NCBI RefSeq assembly: GCF_020509005.1
Contig: NC_063019.1
Span: 2,852,001 to 2,916,000, forward strand
Reading direction: 5' to 3'
DNA: 64,000 nucleotides
Origin: Fulvia fulva
Lineage: Eukaryota > Ascomycota > Dothideomycetes > Mycosphaerellales > Mycosphaerellaceae
The stretch's first letter is position 1; each line of letters starts with the position of its first letter. Shown one piece after another: positions 31,048-42,700 of this stretch. The notes beneath the pieces are model-generated. The model made no database searches and had not been told where the DNA came from. It saw only the letters and a list, made by a program, of their open reading frames with translations. The translations under genes were made by a program, and so were the position numbers.

Positions 31048-34000
31048 CCTCGACACGCTTAACATCATCCAGTATAACGTCAACCATAGCAAGGATATAG
31101 TCCAGAACCATTTCCTACACGAGGCGGACCCGCGCGTCCACCACGTCCTTGCAATCCAGGAGCCATGGATTAACCCGCACCATAAGAGACCAACGACCTG
31201 CAAGTCACCAGGCTACACGACATGCCTACGAGGCGACGGCAGACCCCGCACGTGCTTCTATGTCAGCAAGGACATACTAGAATCCGACTGGGAGGTAGTG
31301 TACTACGCAGACGAAGAAGGCGGGGGCGATATTACCTCCCTCCACGTGGGTAGCACCTGGATACACAACCTATACATGCAACCGCCAGCCTCGAGGTCTA
31401 GCCGCGACCTAGGGGTCTGCAGACACCTAGACAGTGCGCTCAAGAGACAAGGGTGCCACATCGTAGTAGGAGACTTCAACATACACCACCCTTCCTGGGA
31501 AAGCCTTATGCAGCCGCACCCTATAGCCGACGAAGTACTCGACTTGATGGCGAGCAACGCAATTGCCCTCAATACCCCGAAGGACCTGGGCACCTGGAAG
31601 AGAGGGGGACTCCAAGGCACGATCGACCTCTCCTGGATCTCAGATAGCCACTACCACACGGTAACCTACTGTGGGATCGAACATGAACTCGAGGCGTCGT
31701 CAGACCACATGCCAGTCAGGACCTCTATTGCGACACAGATACAACGCACACCAGCGAGAACCCCTAAGCCAAACTGGGGAAAGGCCCACTGGGCCAACAT
31801 CCAGGCGTACCTCGATGACTCCAAGAGGCTAGTCCAGATCGCGCAGCAGCAATACAACAGTAAAGACGAGATAGACGAAGCAGTCCAGGGGTTGACAGAC
31901 GAAATAAGAAAAGCGACCTCACTTCACGTTCCGCTTGCCCAACCAACGACATGGTCCAAACCATACTGGACGCCGGAGTGCACTGCGGTAGTAAGAGAAG
32001 CAAGGAGAGCCCGCCGGGTGTGGACGAGCAGCCATAGCGAGGAGGCCTGGAACGTATACAGGGAGGCATGCCAACAGAAGAAAGCCATAATACGGAGGGA
32101 GAAAGCAGTCGGCTGGAGGGCCACAGTGGAAGAAATCGCCGGCAAGCCAGAGAGGATGTGGAAGCTAGCGAAATGGGCCCGACAGGACCCTACACAGGGC
32201 CCCTCCTTCTCTATCCCAGCGCTACAATCGCCTAGTGGCCCGGTTAGCGACCCCGAGGCCAAGGCGCGTCTACTGGCTAGCAAGTTCTTCCCACCCCCAG
32301 TCGAGGCTGATCTAAGCGACATAAACAGCTCTACTCCCCTAGCCCCTAGCATCGCGGTCCAACAGGAGGTGTCCGAGGGAGAAGTTACCGCTGTGCTGAG
32401 GAAGTTGCCGGCGAAGAAAGCCCCGGGGCCGGATGGGATCCCAAACGAGCTACTAAAGAAGTGTAGAGATCAACTAGCCCCAGCAGTTGCAGCGATCTTC
32501 AACGCCTGCCTACAGACCGGATACCACCCGATAGCCTTTAAACAATCGACGACAGTGGTCCTACGCAAGCCGCAGAAGGAAGACTATACGCAGGTGAAGT
32601 CGTACCGCCCAATTGCGCTCCTTAACACTCTTGGGAAGGCGCTTGAGAAGCTGGTTGCAACGAGACTCTCCGAGGCGGCAGAGGAACACTCCCTACTCCC
32701 GGACACCCAGATGGGTGCGCGCCCACAGCGATCGACGCTATCCGCGATGGAACTTATCACCTCTCAGGTAAAGGCCATCTGGTATAAGAATAGGGACAAG
32801 GTGGCTTCCTTACTTAGCCTAGACATATCGGGAGCCTTCGACTACGTGTCACACCCGCGGCTTCTCTACATCCTAAGGTCGAAAGGACTCCCTGAGTGGC
32901 TTGTCAACTTCGTACGGTCCTACCTCCAAAACCGCAGTACGTCGATCCTGGTCGGCCAGTACAGAAGCCCATTTCAAGCAGTCCACACTGGAATCCCGCA
33001 AGGCTCAACGCTAGCACCTATTCTGTTCCTCTTCTTTATGGCGACGCTGCTCCCAGCCCTAGAATCCCAGAACACCGCTGCGAGCGGCTTCGTAGACGAC
33101 ACAAACATCCTAGCGTGGTCTTCCTCGACTGAGGAGAACTGTAGGCTACTAGAAGAGAAGCACAAGATCTGCGAGGACTGGGCTAGGAGGCACGGGGCTC
33201 GGTTTGCCCCAGAAAAGTACAATCTGATACACTTTACGCGCCGGCCACGGTTCCACAATATGCAAGCTTCTATCCAGATACAGGGGCACACGACTAACCC
33301 GGCAAATCAGCTCAGGATCCTCGGACTATGGGTGGACCCGGCGCTACGGTGGAGGAAGCACGTACAGGCAATATTACGGAAAGCTGAACAGAATATGGCA
33401 TCATGCCAGAGGCTCACTGCGTCCACATGGGGGGCGGACTTCCGGCAGTCACGACTTCTATATACGGCTATTGTACGGCCAGTCCTTACCTATGGCAGCC
33501 AAGTGTGGTCCTTAGGCGAGAGGGCCTGCCCATCGAAGGGACTCGTCGCGCCGCTAGCGAAGATCCAAAACCAATGCCTAAGGAAGGTCACCGGGGCATA
33601 TAAGTCGACACCAACGAGGATGCTTGAGCACGAGACCGCTATACCGCCGATCGACCTATACATCCAGGGACTACGGACCTCCTACTTAGGCAAGTCGGCA
33701 CAGTACCCAGTACAGAAGGTCATCGCCAGTGCAGTCGCAAGGGCCCGCGAATCAGTACCAGCGCATAAGGGCATTCGACCCGGAAACGAGCCGAACTACC
33801 GGGCAAGGGACGAACAGCTAGCAACACAATGGGAAGGTGAGAAATCGTTTGTAGAGCAACTATGGAAAGAGAGGTGGAACAACCAGGTTGTAGGGCATAG
33901 TGGACGCCCTCAGCCAGCGGGACAACCTAAGGAATGGTCAGCTACAAAATCCGCGGTCAAGCACCCCCCGAAGCTCATCCACTACCGCCTTACGAGGGCA

Positions 34001-34351
34001 CAGAGTAGCATAGCAACCCAACTGCGAAGCGAACACATCGGCCTCCAGGGGTACCTATCATGGAGGAAGGTCCCAGGATACACGAATACTAGCTGCCCCT
34101 GCGGCTATCGCTCCCAGAACGTACGGCACGCACTCCTCGTCTGTCCGAGGTGGTCGCTAGGAAGGGGGGAGTGGATGGCAAAGGCGAGGAACCGGACGAT
34201 TGGGGCACTTCTTAACAACGCTGAAGACCTACGGCGCATTACGAACTGGATACTAGAGAAGGGCTGGCTAGAACAGTACCGCCTAGTAGGAGCAGTGCAG
34301 GAAGAGAGGACACGACGCAGCGCGACGAGACCGGCTAGGAGCGGGGGCTAA
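31040..34351 (+). CDS. LINE ORF2, endonuclease-reverse transcriptase
   Basis: 1,103 residues from the ATG at 31040. An APE-type endonuclease comes first (QYNVNH, QEPWIN, GDFNIHHPSW, SSDHMPV near 31075-31715). A reverse transcriptase follows with KAPGPDGIPNELL, YRPIALLNTLGKALEKL, LDISGAFD, GIPQGSTLAPILF and the catalytic FVDD at 33089-33100. A C-terminal zinc-knuckle-like motif (CPCGYRSQNVRHALLVC) lies near 34100. FVDD in place of YADD is shared with the other LINE here and is not a lesion. No RNase H domain was recognised. ORF1 stop and ORF2 start form ATGACTAG, suggesting termination-reinitiation. An ATG at 31034 is the alternative start. Confidence 0.92.
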   Translation: MTSLDTLNIIQYNVNHSKDIVQNHFLHEADPRVHHVLAIQEPWINPHHKRPTTCKSPGYTTCLRGDGRPRTCFYVSKDILESDWEVVYYADEEGGGDITSLHVGSTWIHNLYMQPPASRSSRDLGVCRHLDSALKRQGCHIVVGDFNIHHPSWESLMQPHPIADEVLDLMASNAIALNTPKDLGTWKRGGLQGTIDLSWISDSHYHTVTYCGIEHELEASSDHMPVRTSIATQIQRTPARTPKPNWGKAHWANIQAYLDDSKRLVQIAQQQYNSKDEIDEAVQGLTDEIRKATSLHVPLAQPTTWSKPYWTPECTAVVREARRARRVWTSSHSEEAWNVYREACQQKKAIIRREKAVGWRATVEEIAGKPERMWKLAKWARQDPTQGPSFSIPALQSPSGPVSDPEAKARLLASKFFPPPVEADLSDINSSTPLAPSIAVQQEVSEGEVTAVLRKLPAKKAPGPDGIPNELLKKCRDQLAPAVAAIFNACLQTGYHPIAFKQSTTVVLRKPQKEDYTQVKSYRPIALLNTLGKALEKLVATRLSEAAEEHSLLPDTQMGARPQRSTLSAMELITSQVKAIWYKNRDKVASLLSLDISGAFDYVSHPRLLYILRSKGLPEWLVNFVRSYLQNRSTSILVGQYRSPFQAVHTGIPQGSTLAPILFLFFMATLLPALESQNTAASGFVDDTNILAWSSSTEENCRLLEEKHKICEDWARRHGARFAPEKYNLIHFTRRPRFHNMQASIQIQGHTTNPANQLRILGLWVDPALRWRKHVQAILRKAEQNMASCQRLTASTWGADFRQSRLLYTAIVRPVLTYGSQVWSLGERACPSKGLVAPLAKIQNQCLRKVTGAYKSTPTRMLEHETAIPPIDLYIQGLRTSYLGKSAQYPVQKVIASAVARARESVPAHKGIRPGNEPNYRARDEQLATQWEGEKSFVEQLWKERWNNQVVGHSGRPQPAGQPKEWSATKSAVKHPPKLIHYRLTRAQSSIATQLRSEHIGLQGYLSWRKVPGYTNTSCPCGYRSQNVRHALLVCPRWSLGRGEWMAKARNRTIGALLNNAEDLRRITNWILEKGWLEQYRLVGAVQEERTRRSATRPARSGG

Positions 34352-37300
34352 CGGGGTAGTGACATGGACTACGTACGTTCAGAGGGAAAGCTAATCTAGA
34401 CAAGGAGTAGTCGGGGGCGGGAAGGGTTTTCACCTATTCGGGTTTCCCTTTGTACATAACAATAGATATATACCTGCATAGGCCGGATAGGGTCCTAGAA
34501 CAGGGGAATGACAAATCTATCTATCTATCTATATATCTAGGGACTATATATCGACTACGAGACGGTACGCGAACTGTCCGGGGTACTACCTATCGTATAG
34601 TACGGAATGCCTATAGCGGAAACTAGCGAAAAACAAGGCAATCATAAACAGAACCGTCGCCCTAAGATTCTACGGCGACCGTAAGGCTAGCCTATACCGG
34701 AACTAACTAGCGGCGGTCGGGTATAAGCGCCCTAGGGCCGAGAACGATATAAAGGATACGTAACCTAGGGCGTACGGGAGGCTACGTGCTCTACTAGCTA
34801 CGGCGAGGGAATCTAACTAGGCCCGGCTCCCCTTTAGTATATAGCCGATAGGCGTAGACTAGGACGTATAGGGCAGTAGGACATAGGACGATATAGAGGA
34901 AATGATTGTCGATGCCGATAACTAGCCTCGACACGCTTAGTATTATCTAGTATAACGTTAACTATAGCAAGGATATAGTCTAGAACCATTTCCTACACGA
35001 GGCGGACCCGCGCGTCCACTACGTCCTTATAATCTAGGAGCTATAGATTAACCCGTACTATAAGAGACCAACGACCTATAAGTTACTAGGCTATACGATA
35101 TACCTACGAGGCGACGGCAGACCCCGCACGTGCTTCTATATTAGTAAGGATATACTAGAATCCGACTAGGAGGTAGTATACAACGTAGACGAAGAAGGCG
35201 GGGGCGATATTACCTCCCTCTACGTAGGTAGTACCTAGATATACAACCTATATATACAACCGCTAGCCTCGAGGTCTAGCCGTAACCTAGGGGTCTATAG
35301 ACACCTAGACAGTACGCTTAAGAGACAAGGGTGCTATATCGTAGTAGGAGACTTTAATATACACTACCCTTCCTAGGAAAGCCTTATATAGCCGCACTCT
35401 ATAGCCGACGAAGTACTCGACTTAATAGCGAGTAACGTAATTGCCCTTAATACCCCGAAGGACCTAGGCACCTAGAAGAGAGGGGGACTCTAAGGCACGA
35501 TCGACCTCTCCTAGATCTTAGATAGCTACTACTACATAGTAACCTACTATAGGATCGAACATAAACTCGAGGCGTCGTTAGACTATATACTAGTTAGGAC
35601 CTCTATTACGATATAGATACAACATATACTAGTAAGAACCCCTAAGCTAAACTAGGGAAAGGCCTACTAGGCCAATATCTAGGCGTACCTCGATGACTCT
35701 AAGAGGCTAGTCCAGATCGCGTAGCAGCAATATAATAGTAAAGACGAGATAGACGAAGTAGTCTAGGGGTTAACAGACGAAATAAGAAAAGCGACCTTAC
35801 TTTACGTTCCGCTTGCCTAACTAACGACATAGTCTAAACTATACTAGACGCCGGAGTGCACTACGGTAGTAAGAGAAGTAAGGAGAGCCCGCCGGGTGTA
35901 GACAAGCAGCTATAGCGAGGAGGCCTAGAACGTATATAGGGAGGCATACCAATAGAAGAAAGCTATAATACGAAGGGAGAAAGTAGTCGGCTAGAGGGCT
36001 ATAGTAGAAGAAATCGCCGGCAAGCTAGAGAGGATATAGAAGCTAGCGAAATGGGCCCGATAGGACCCTATATAGGGCCCCTCCTTCTCTATCCTAGCGC
36101 TATAATCGCCTAGTAGCCCGGTTAGCGACCCCGAGGCCAAGGCGCGTCTACTAGCTAGCAAGTTCTTCCCGTCCCTAGTCGAGGCTAATCTAAGCGACAT
36201 AAATAGCTCTACTCCCCTAGCCCCTAGTATCGCGGTCTAATAGGAGGTGTCCGAGGGAGAAGTTGCCGCTATACTAAGGAAGTTACCGGCGAAGAAAGCC
36301 CCGGGGCCGGATAGGATCCTAAACGAGCTACTAAAGAAGTGTAGAGATTAACTAGCCCTAGTAGTTATAGCGATCTTTAACGCCTGCCTATAGACCGGGT
36401 ACTACCCGATAGCTTTTAAACAATCGACGATAGTAGTCCTACGTAAGCCGTAGAAGGAAGACTATACGTAGGTGAAGTCGTACCGCCTAATTGCGCTCCT
36501 TAATACTCCTAGGAAGGCGCTTAAGAAGCTAGTTATAACGAGACTCTCCGAGGCGGTAGAGGAACACTCCCTACTCCCGGACACCTAGATAGGTACGCGC
36601 CTATAGCGATCGACGCTATCCGCGATAGAACTTATCACCTCTTAGGTAAAGGCTATCTAGTATAAGAATAGGGATAAGGTAGCTTCCTTACTTAGCCTAG
36701 ACATATCGGGAGCCTTCGACTACGTATTATACCCGCGGCTACTCTATATCCTAAGGTCGAAAGGACTCCCTAAGTAGCTTATTAACTTCGTACGGTCCTA
36801 CCTCTAAAACCGTAGTACGTCGATCCTAGTCGGCTAGTATAGAAGCCTATTTTAAGTAGTCTATACTAGAATCCCGTAAGGCTTAACGCTAGTACCTATT
36901 CTGTTCCTCTTCTTTATAGCGACGCTGCTCCTAGCCCTAGAATCCTAGAACACCGCTACGAGCGGCTTCGTAGACGACACAAACATCCTAGCGTAGTCTT
37001 CCTCGACTAAGGAGAACTATAGGCTACTAGAAGAGAAGCACAAGATCTACGAGGACTAGGCTAGGAGGTACGGGGCTCGGTTTGCCCTAGAAAAGTACAA
37101 TCTAATATACTTTACGCGCCGGCCACGGTTCCATAATATATAAGCTTCTATCTAGATATAGGGGCACACGACTAACCCGGCAAATCAGCTTAAGATCCTC
37201 GGACTATAGGTAGACCCGGCGCTACGGTAGAGGAAGTACGTATAGGCAATATTACGGAAAGCTAAACAGAATATAGTATTATACTAGAGGCTCACTACGT

Positions 37301-38417
37301 CTATATAGGGGGCGGACTTCCGGTAGTCACGACTTCTATATACGGCTATTATACGGCTAGTCCTTACCTATAGTAGCTAAGTATAGTCCTTAGGCGAGAG
37401 GGCCTACCTATTAAAGGGACTCGTCGCGCCGCTAGCGAAGATCTAAAACCAATGCCTAAGGAAGGTCACCGGGGCATATAAGTCGATACTAACGAGGATG
37501 CTTAAGTACGAGACCGCTATACCGCCGATCGACCTATATATCTAGGGACTACGGACCTCCTACTTAGGCAAGTCGGCACAGTACCTAGTATAGAAGGTCA
37601 TCGCTAGTATAGTCGTAAGGGCCCGCGAATTAGTACTAGCGTATAGGGGCATTCGACCCGGAAACGAGCCGAACTACCGGGTAAGGGACGAATAGCTAGT
37701 AATATAATAGGAAGGTAAGAAATCGTTTATAGAGCAACTATAGAAAGAGAGGTAGAACAACTAGGTTGTAGGGCATAGTAGACGCCCTTAGCTAGCGGGA
37801 CAACCTAAGGAATAGTCAGCTATAAAATCCGCGGTCAAGCACCCCCCGAAGCTTATCTACTACCGCCTTACGAGGGCATAGAGTAGTATAGCAACCTAAC
37901 TACGAAGCGAACACATCGGCCTCTAGGGGTACCTATTATAGAGGAAGGTTCTAGGATACACGAATACTAGCTGCCCCTACGGCTATCGCTCCTAGAACGT
38001 ACGGTACGTACTCCTCGTCTGTCCGAGGTGGTCGCTAGGAAGGGGGGAGTGGATAGCAAAGGCGAGGAACCGGACGATTAGGGCACTTCTTAACAACGCT
38101 AAGGACCTACGGCGCATTACGAACTAGATACTAGAGAAGGGCTAGCTAGAACAGTACCGCCTAGTAGGAGCAGTGCAGGAAGAGAGGACACGACGTAGCG
38201 CGACGAGACCGGCTAGGAGCGGGGGCTAACGGGGTAGTGACATAGACTACGTACGTTTAGAGGGAAAGCTAAACTAGACAAGGAGTAGTCGGGGGCGGGA
38301 AGGGTTTTCACCTATTCGGGTTTCCCTTTGTACATAACAATAGATATATACCTGCATAGGCCGGATAGGGTCCTAGAACAGGGGAATGACAAATCTATCT
38401 ATCTATATATCTTGCCG

Positions 38418-38488
38418 TAGTAAGCCTTAAGTCGAGAGTCTATATTATACCGTAGTGTGCCTTAGACAAGCTAACTATATATTAAGCC
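38418..38488 (-). repeat. Fragment of LTR element A internal region
   Basis: This short piece continues the minus-strand element A sequence interrupted at 28441. It matches the inverse of about 57405-57500 (CCGTAGTAAGCC..., GCTAACTATATATTAAGCC). The match stops at 38488, where the second LINE begins. Confidence 0.65.
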
Positions 38489-38502
38489 AGAGGCGTGACA
38501 CG

Positions 38503-39762
38503 ATGATAGCGATCGCAGGAAACGACCAGGAGCAGGAGAGTAACGAGTGGAAGGAGGTCTGCAGGAAGGCAGAAACAATGGCAATGGCAGGAGATGGCGA
38601 GCACCCAGAAAGAGCACTTAAGGGGATGATTTTGGAGCTCCTTGGAGGGCTCAAGGCACTAAGGAGCCAAACAGGACAGATCATTAACAGGACAGTGGCA
38701 GCAGCAGCAAAGAAGAGGACACAGGAAGGCCAGAAACTAAGCCAACCAACCTGGGCAGCAGTTGCATCCCAAAACCCTCCCCCCCAGAAAACAGCTATTA
38801 AGGTCTACATTTCCGACCAGCAAGAGCAGAAAGAGATTGAGGGCCTGTCAGGCAAGGAGATCATACAGAAGATTGGGATACAAGGCATCATTGGAGCCAG
38901 GAAAGAGAAGGGAGGTGTCCTTAAGCTGTTCACAGCACAGGAGCAAGACAGGAAGAGGCTAGAGACACAGAAGGAGTGGACAGTCAAACTAGGCAAGACG
39001 GCTAAGGTCTCACACCAACAAAATATGGTTATTGCCCATGGGATGACCACAAAGTTTGACATTGAAGGAGACCTTAAGAGGCTGCAGGACCAGAACCAGG
39101 CTGTATGCCCAGGGCTACAGATCACAAAAGCAGCATGGGTCAACAGAAAGACAAAGGACACAAAGAGAGAGTCTTCTCTAGTGCTCTGGATAGGCACTGT
39201 AGAACAGGCAAACACCGTGCTTGACAAGGGCATCTTCTGGGAATGCGAAAGAATGGACACAGAAATCCATAGAAGCACCCACAGACTACTGCAATGCTTG
39301 AAGTGCCAACAGTATGGTCATATCTCTACTAGATGCCCAAGCCAAAAGGACACTTGTTCCCACTGTGCTGGTAGCCACAAAGTACAGAATTGCACAGCCC
39401 CAAAGAGTGAAGCCAGATGTGCATGCTGTGGAAAGAAACACCCTTCCTGGTCCCAAGACTGCACAGCTAGGATTGAGGCAAAGAGGAGGGCAAGAGAAGC
39501 CAGGATCAACACCCCTATCAGATTCCAGACAGGGACAATCACCCAAGAACCCCTAAGGACTGTCTACAACCCTCTGAAAAGAGGCAGAACAGAAGAGACC
39601 ACACAGGCCCAAGGCCACCCTGCTATGGGTAGACCAAAATCAATTGTGGTTGCAGGAAGAGACCCGTCACAAAGCAGGCTCAACCTTACCACAATCCCAA
39701 ATAGCAGCCAGCAGCAGGAAGCACGAGAAGACCAGCAGGAGACCAGCATGGATGAGTCATGA
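38503..39762 (+). CDS. LINE 2 ORF1, Gag-like zinc-knuckle protein
   Basis: 419 residues. Knuckles CLKCQQYGHISTRC, CSHCAGSHKVQNC and CACCGKKHPSWSQDC lie near residues 265-320, the same three-knuckle layout as the first LINE. The N-terminal region is Glu/Gln/Lys-rich. A WAAVASQNP segment parallels WASVAASIP of the other ORF1, supporting common descent. The stop TGA (39760-39762) overlaps the ORF2 ATG as ATGA. An in-frame GTG upstream at 38455 lies in element A sequence and is not the start. Confidence 0.88.
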   Translation: MIAIAGNDQEQESNEWKEVCRKAETMAMAGDGEHPERALKGMILELLGGLKALRSQTGQIINRTVAAAAKKRTQEGQKLSQPTWAAVASQNPPPQKTAIKVYISDQQEQKEIEGLSGKEIIQKIGIQGIIGARKEKGGVLKLFTAQEQDRKRLETQKEWTVKLGKTAKVSHQQNMVIAHGMTTKFDIEGDLKRLQDQNQAVCPGLQITKAAWVNRKTKDTKRESSLVLWIGTVEQANTVLDKGIFWECERMDTEIHRSTHRLLQCLKCQQYGHISTRCPSQKDTCSHCAGSHKVQNCTAPKSEARCACCGKKHPSWSQDCTARIEAKRRAREARINTPIRFQTGTITQEPLRTVYNPLKRGRTEETTQAQGHPAMGRPKSIVVAGRDPSQSRLNLTTIPNSSQQQEAREDQQETSMDES

Positions 39763-42700
39763 TTGAGACACCTAATCTTACCACTATCCAGTACAACGTC
39801 AACAAAAGCCAGCACAAGGTCCAGAGAAGCTTTCTCCAAGCACTGGACCCAAAGAAACACCTAGTTATTGCAGTCCAGGAACCTTGGATTAACAGCAAAT
39901 CTAACAGACCATCTACTGCTAACGACCCAAGGTATCACACACTCCTAGCCAAACAAGGCACCCCTAGAACATGCATGTACATCAGCAAAGAGATGGCAAC
40001 AGACAGCTGGGAACAAATCCAACAGGAAGGGGGAGACATCACCTCAGTCAGACTCAACACCAACCAAGGCAGCATCCACATCCACAGTGTATACAACCCA
40101 CCCCCCAGCTCCAGAAGCAGCACCCAGCTGGGCACACTACAACAGCTGCCAGACATCCTGCAGAGTGACTCCCAACACATCGTGCTGGGAGACTTCAACT
40201 TGCACCATCCTACATGGGGATCAGACTTTGCACCTGCCCATCACTTCCTAGCTAACAGACTCCTCTCCACTACCCAAAGCAACAACATGCACCTAGTTAC
40301 CCCAAAGGGCCTAACTACCTGGTCACAGAGAGCAAGCTCAAGCACCATTGACCTGTGCTTTGCATCACATGACCTGCAGCAGAAGGTCACCAGATGCTGG
40401 GTTAACCAGGACTTGGAGTCCTCATCAGATCACCTCCCAATTCAGGTGGAGTTTGAAACACAGACACAGCAGGAAGGAGACCTAGAACCTCAGCTGGCCT
40501 GGAAGGCAGCCAACTGGGAACAGATCAGACAAGACCTGGAACAGAAGCTAGCTGGACTAGAGACCAGGAGACTGGAAACAGCCTTAGACATAGACCAAGC
40601 AGTGGCAGAACTGGTTAGAACAATGCAGGAAACTGCGGCAGCCCACACCAGAGAAAAGAAACAGTCACTGTACCAGAAGCCATTCTGGACAAAGGAATGC
40701 TCAGAGAAGGTCAAGGCAGCCAGGCAGGCCAGGAGAGCCCTTACCCAGAGCCACTCCCAGGAAGCATGGGACAGATACAACCAGGCAACCAGAGACAAGA
40801 AGGCCCAGATCAAGAGGGACAAGATGCTGGAGTGGAGGTCAACAGTTGGATCCATTACCCAGAATCCTGAGAAGATGTGGAAACTAGCAAAGTGGGCAAG
40901 ACAACCCACACAGGACAGAAACATGCTGCCCCAGTTTCCAAACATTGAAGACCAGGAAGGAGTAATCCAACACACTCTCCCAGGAAAGGCACAGGCATTG
41001 GGGAAACATTTCTTTGGCACACAGGTAGAAGCTGACCTGCAGGATCTGGAAGGCAGTGTGTATCCAACACCACTAGAGCAATCCTGCACAGTGGGAGAGG
41101 GAGAGATCAAGAGCATCATTAAGACACTCTCAGGAAACAAGGCCCCAGGACCAGATGGGATTCCAAACTTGTTCGTTAAGACATGCAAGGACCAGATCTC
41201 CCCTGCACTGTCAAACATCTTTTCACAGTGCATGGCCCAAGGACACTGCCCTAAACACTTCAAGGAGTCACTGACTGTGGTCTTGAGAAAACCACAGAAA
41301 GAGGACTACACAAAGCTAAAGGCATACAGACCTATTGCCTTGCTCAACACACTAGGCAAACTCCTGGAAAAGATCATAGCAGAAAGGCTGACAAACCTAG
41401 CTGAAGAACATGGAATCCTTCCTGAAGAACAGATGGGAGGCAGGAAACAAAGATCAACACTAACAGCTGTGGAACTTATCACAGAGCAGATCAAGACCCT
41501 ATGGCACTTTGGGAACAACAAAGCAGCCACACTCCTCTCACTAGACATATCAGGAGCCTTTGACAATGTCTCACACCAGAGGCTGATCCACATCCTGAAA
41601 CAGAAGGCTATCCCTAACTGGACAGTCCAGTTTATCCAGTCCTTCCTTAGAGGCAGAACCACAAGACTAAGACTGGGCAGATACAAATCTGACAGCATGC
41701 CTACAGAGACAGGAATCCCACAGGGATCAACAATGTCTCCAATCCTGTTTCTCCTCTTTATGGCAGACCTGCCAGCAAAGCTAAACTCCAGAAACACATC
41801 AGCCTCAGGGTTTGTAGATGACACAAACATCCTAGCCTGGTCAGACAGCACAGAAGAGAACTGCAGAATCTTGCAGAAGAAACACAAGGAATGTGAGGAA
41901 TGGGCCAGGAAATATGGAGCCAGATTTGCCCCAGAGAAGTATCAACTCATCCACTTCAGTAGAGCCAGAAACAGACACAATATGCAAGCCCCAATCACTA
42001 TTCAGGGACACACAACAGAACCCTCAAGTGAATTAAGGGTGCTAGGAATATGGATGGATCCAAAGCTCAGCTAGGGACCACAGGTCAAGAAAGCACAGGC
42101 AAGAGCAGACAACAACAGGCAATCAATTGACAGGCTTACAGCCTCCACATGGGGAGCCACATTTGCGAAAGCAAAGGTTATGTACAAGGCCATTGTGAAG
42201 CCAGCCATGCTATATGGAGCCCAGATCTGGTCAGCCCAAGACAAGATCCCAAAGAGAATTGCAGATCCCATCAGCAGAGCCCAAGCCTCCTGTCTGAAAA
42301 AGGTGCTTGGAGCATACAAGTCAACTCCAACAAGGGTGGTAGAAATGGAGTCTGGCTCCCCACCAGCCAAGCTCTACCTTCAAGGGTTGAGATACCAGTA
42401 TGCAGGAAAGACGTCTGCATACCCAGCCCAGCTAGTAATCCAGAAGGCAGTCAACAAAATCAGGAGCCAGTGCACAAGAAGGCACAGACAAGTAAGACCC
42501 AATCCAGCCCCACAGAAGCAGCAGGACCTGCAGAAGTTCAAAGAACTAACAGAACAGCTGCACCTAGCCCAGCAGGAACAGGACAGAAGGGCTCAAGGGA
42601 GAGGATCAGCAGCCAGCCAAGGGAAGAAGCAACAGTCTCTAGCTGAAAGGATGGCAGGACTCCTCTGGAAGACTGAATGGACAAGAACCCCACAGAGGCC

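Larger units (their letters stand above)
29549..34528 (+). mobile_element. Young, un-RIPed Tad1-like LINE with intact ORF1 and ORF2
   Basis: A full-length 4,980-bp element: about 220 bp of 5' leader, ORF1, overlapping ORF2, about 170 bp of 3' UTR and an (ATCT)n tail near 34515-34530. It is flanked by CTATATATCTAGGGA at 29534-29548 and 34529-34543, a 15-bp target duplication. The duplicated site is inside the ORF1 zinc-knuckle region of an older RIPed copy of the same family. Unlike all surrounding copies it retains CpA and TpG dinucleotides and open frames. Confidence 0.93.
28442..38402 (+). mobile_element. Old RIPed Tad1-like LINE, split by a younger copy
   Basis: The 5' piece (28442-29548) and the 3' piece (34544-38402) together give about 4,966 bp and align end to end with the intact LINE at 29549-34528. 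Differences are overwhelmingly C-to-T at CpA or the complementary G-to-A at TpG, turning CAG, CAA and TGG codons into stops throughout both ORFs. It is flanked by a 15-bp duplication, CTATATATCTTGCCG, at 28427-28441 and 38403-38417, and ends in a short (ATCT)n tail. It sits in the 3' internal region of the minus-strand LTR element A. Confidence 0.88.

Noticed and set aside
34515..34530. (ATCT)n runs as independent microsatellites or a CRISPR-like array
   Set aside because: They always sit at the 3' end of a LINE copy and are its tail. No spacer-repeat structure exists in this eukaryotic window.
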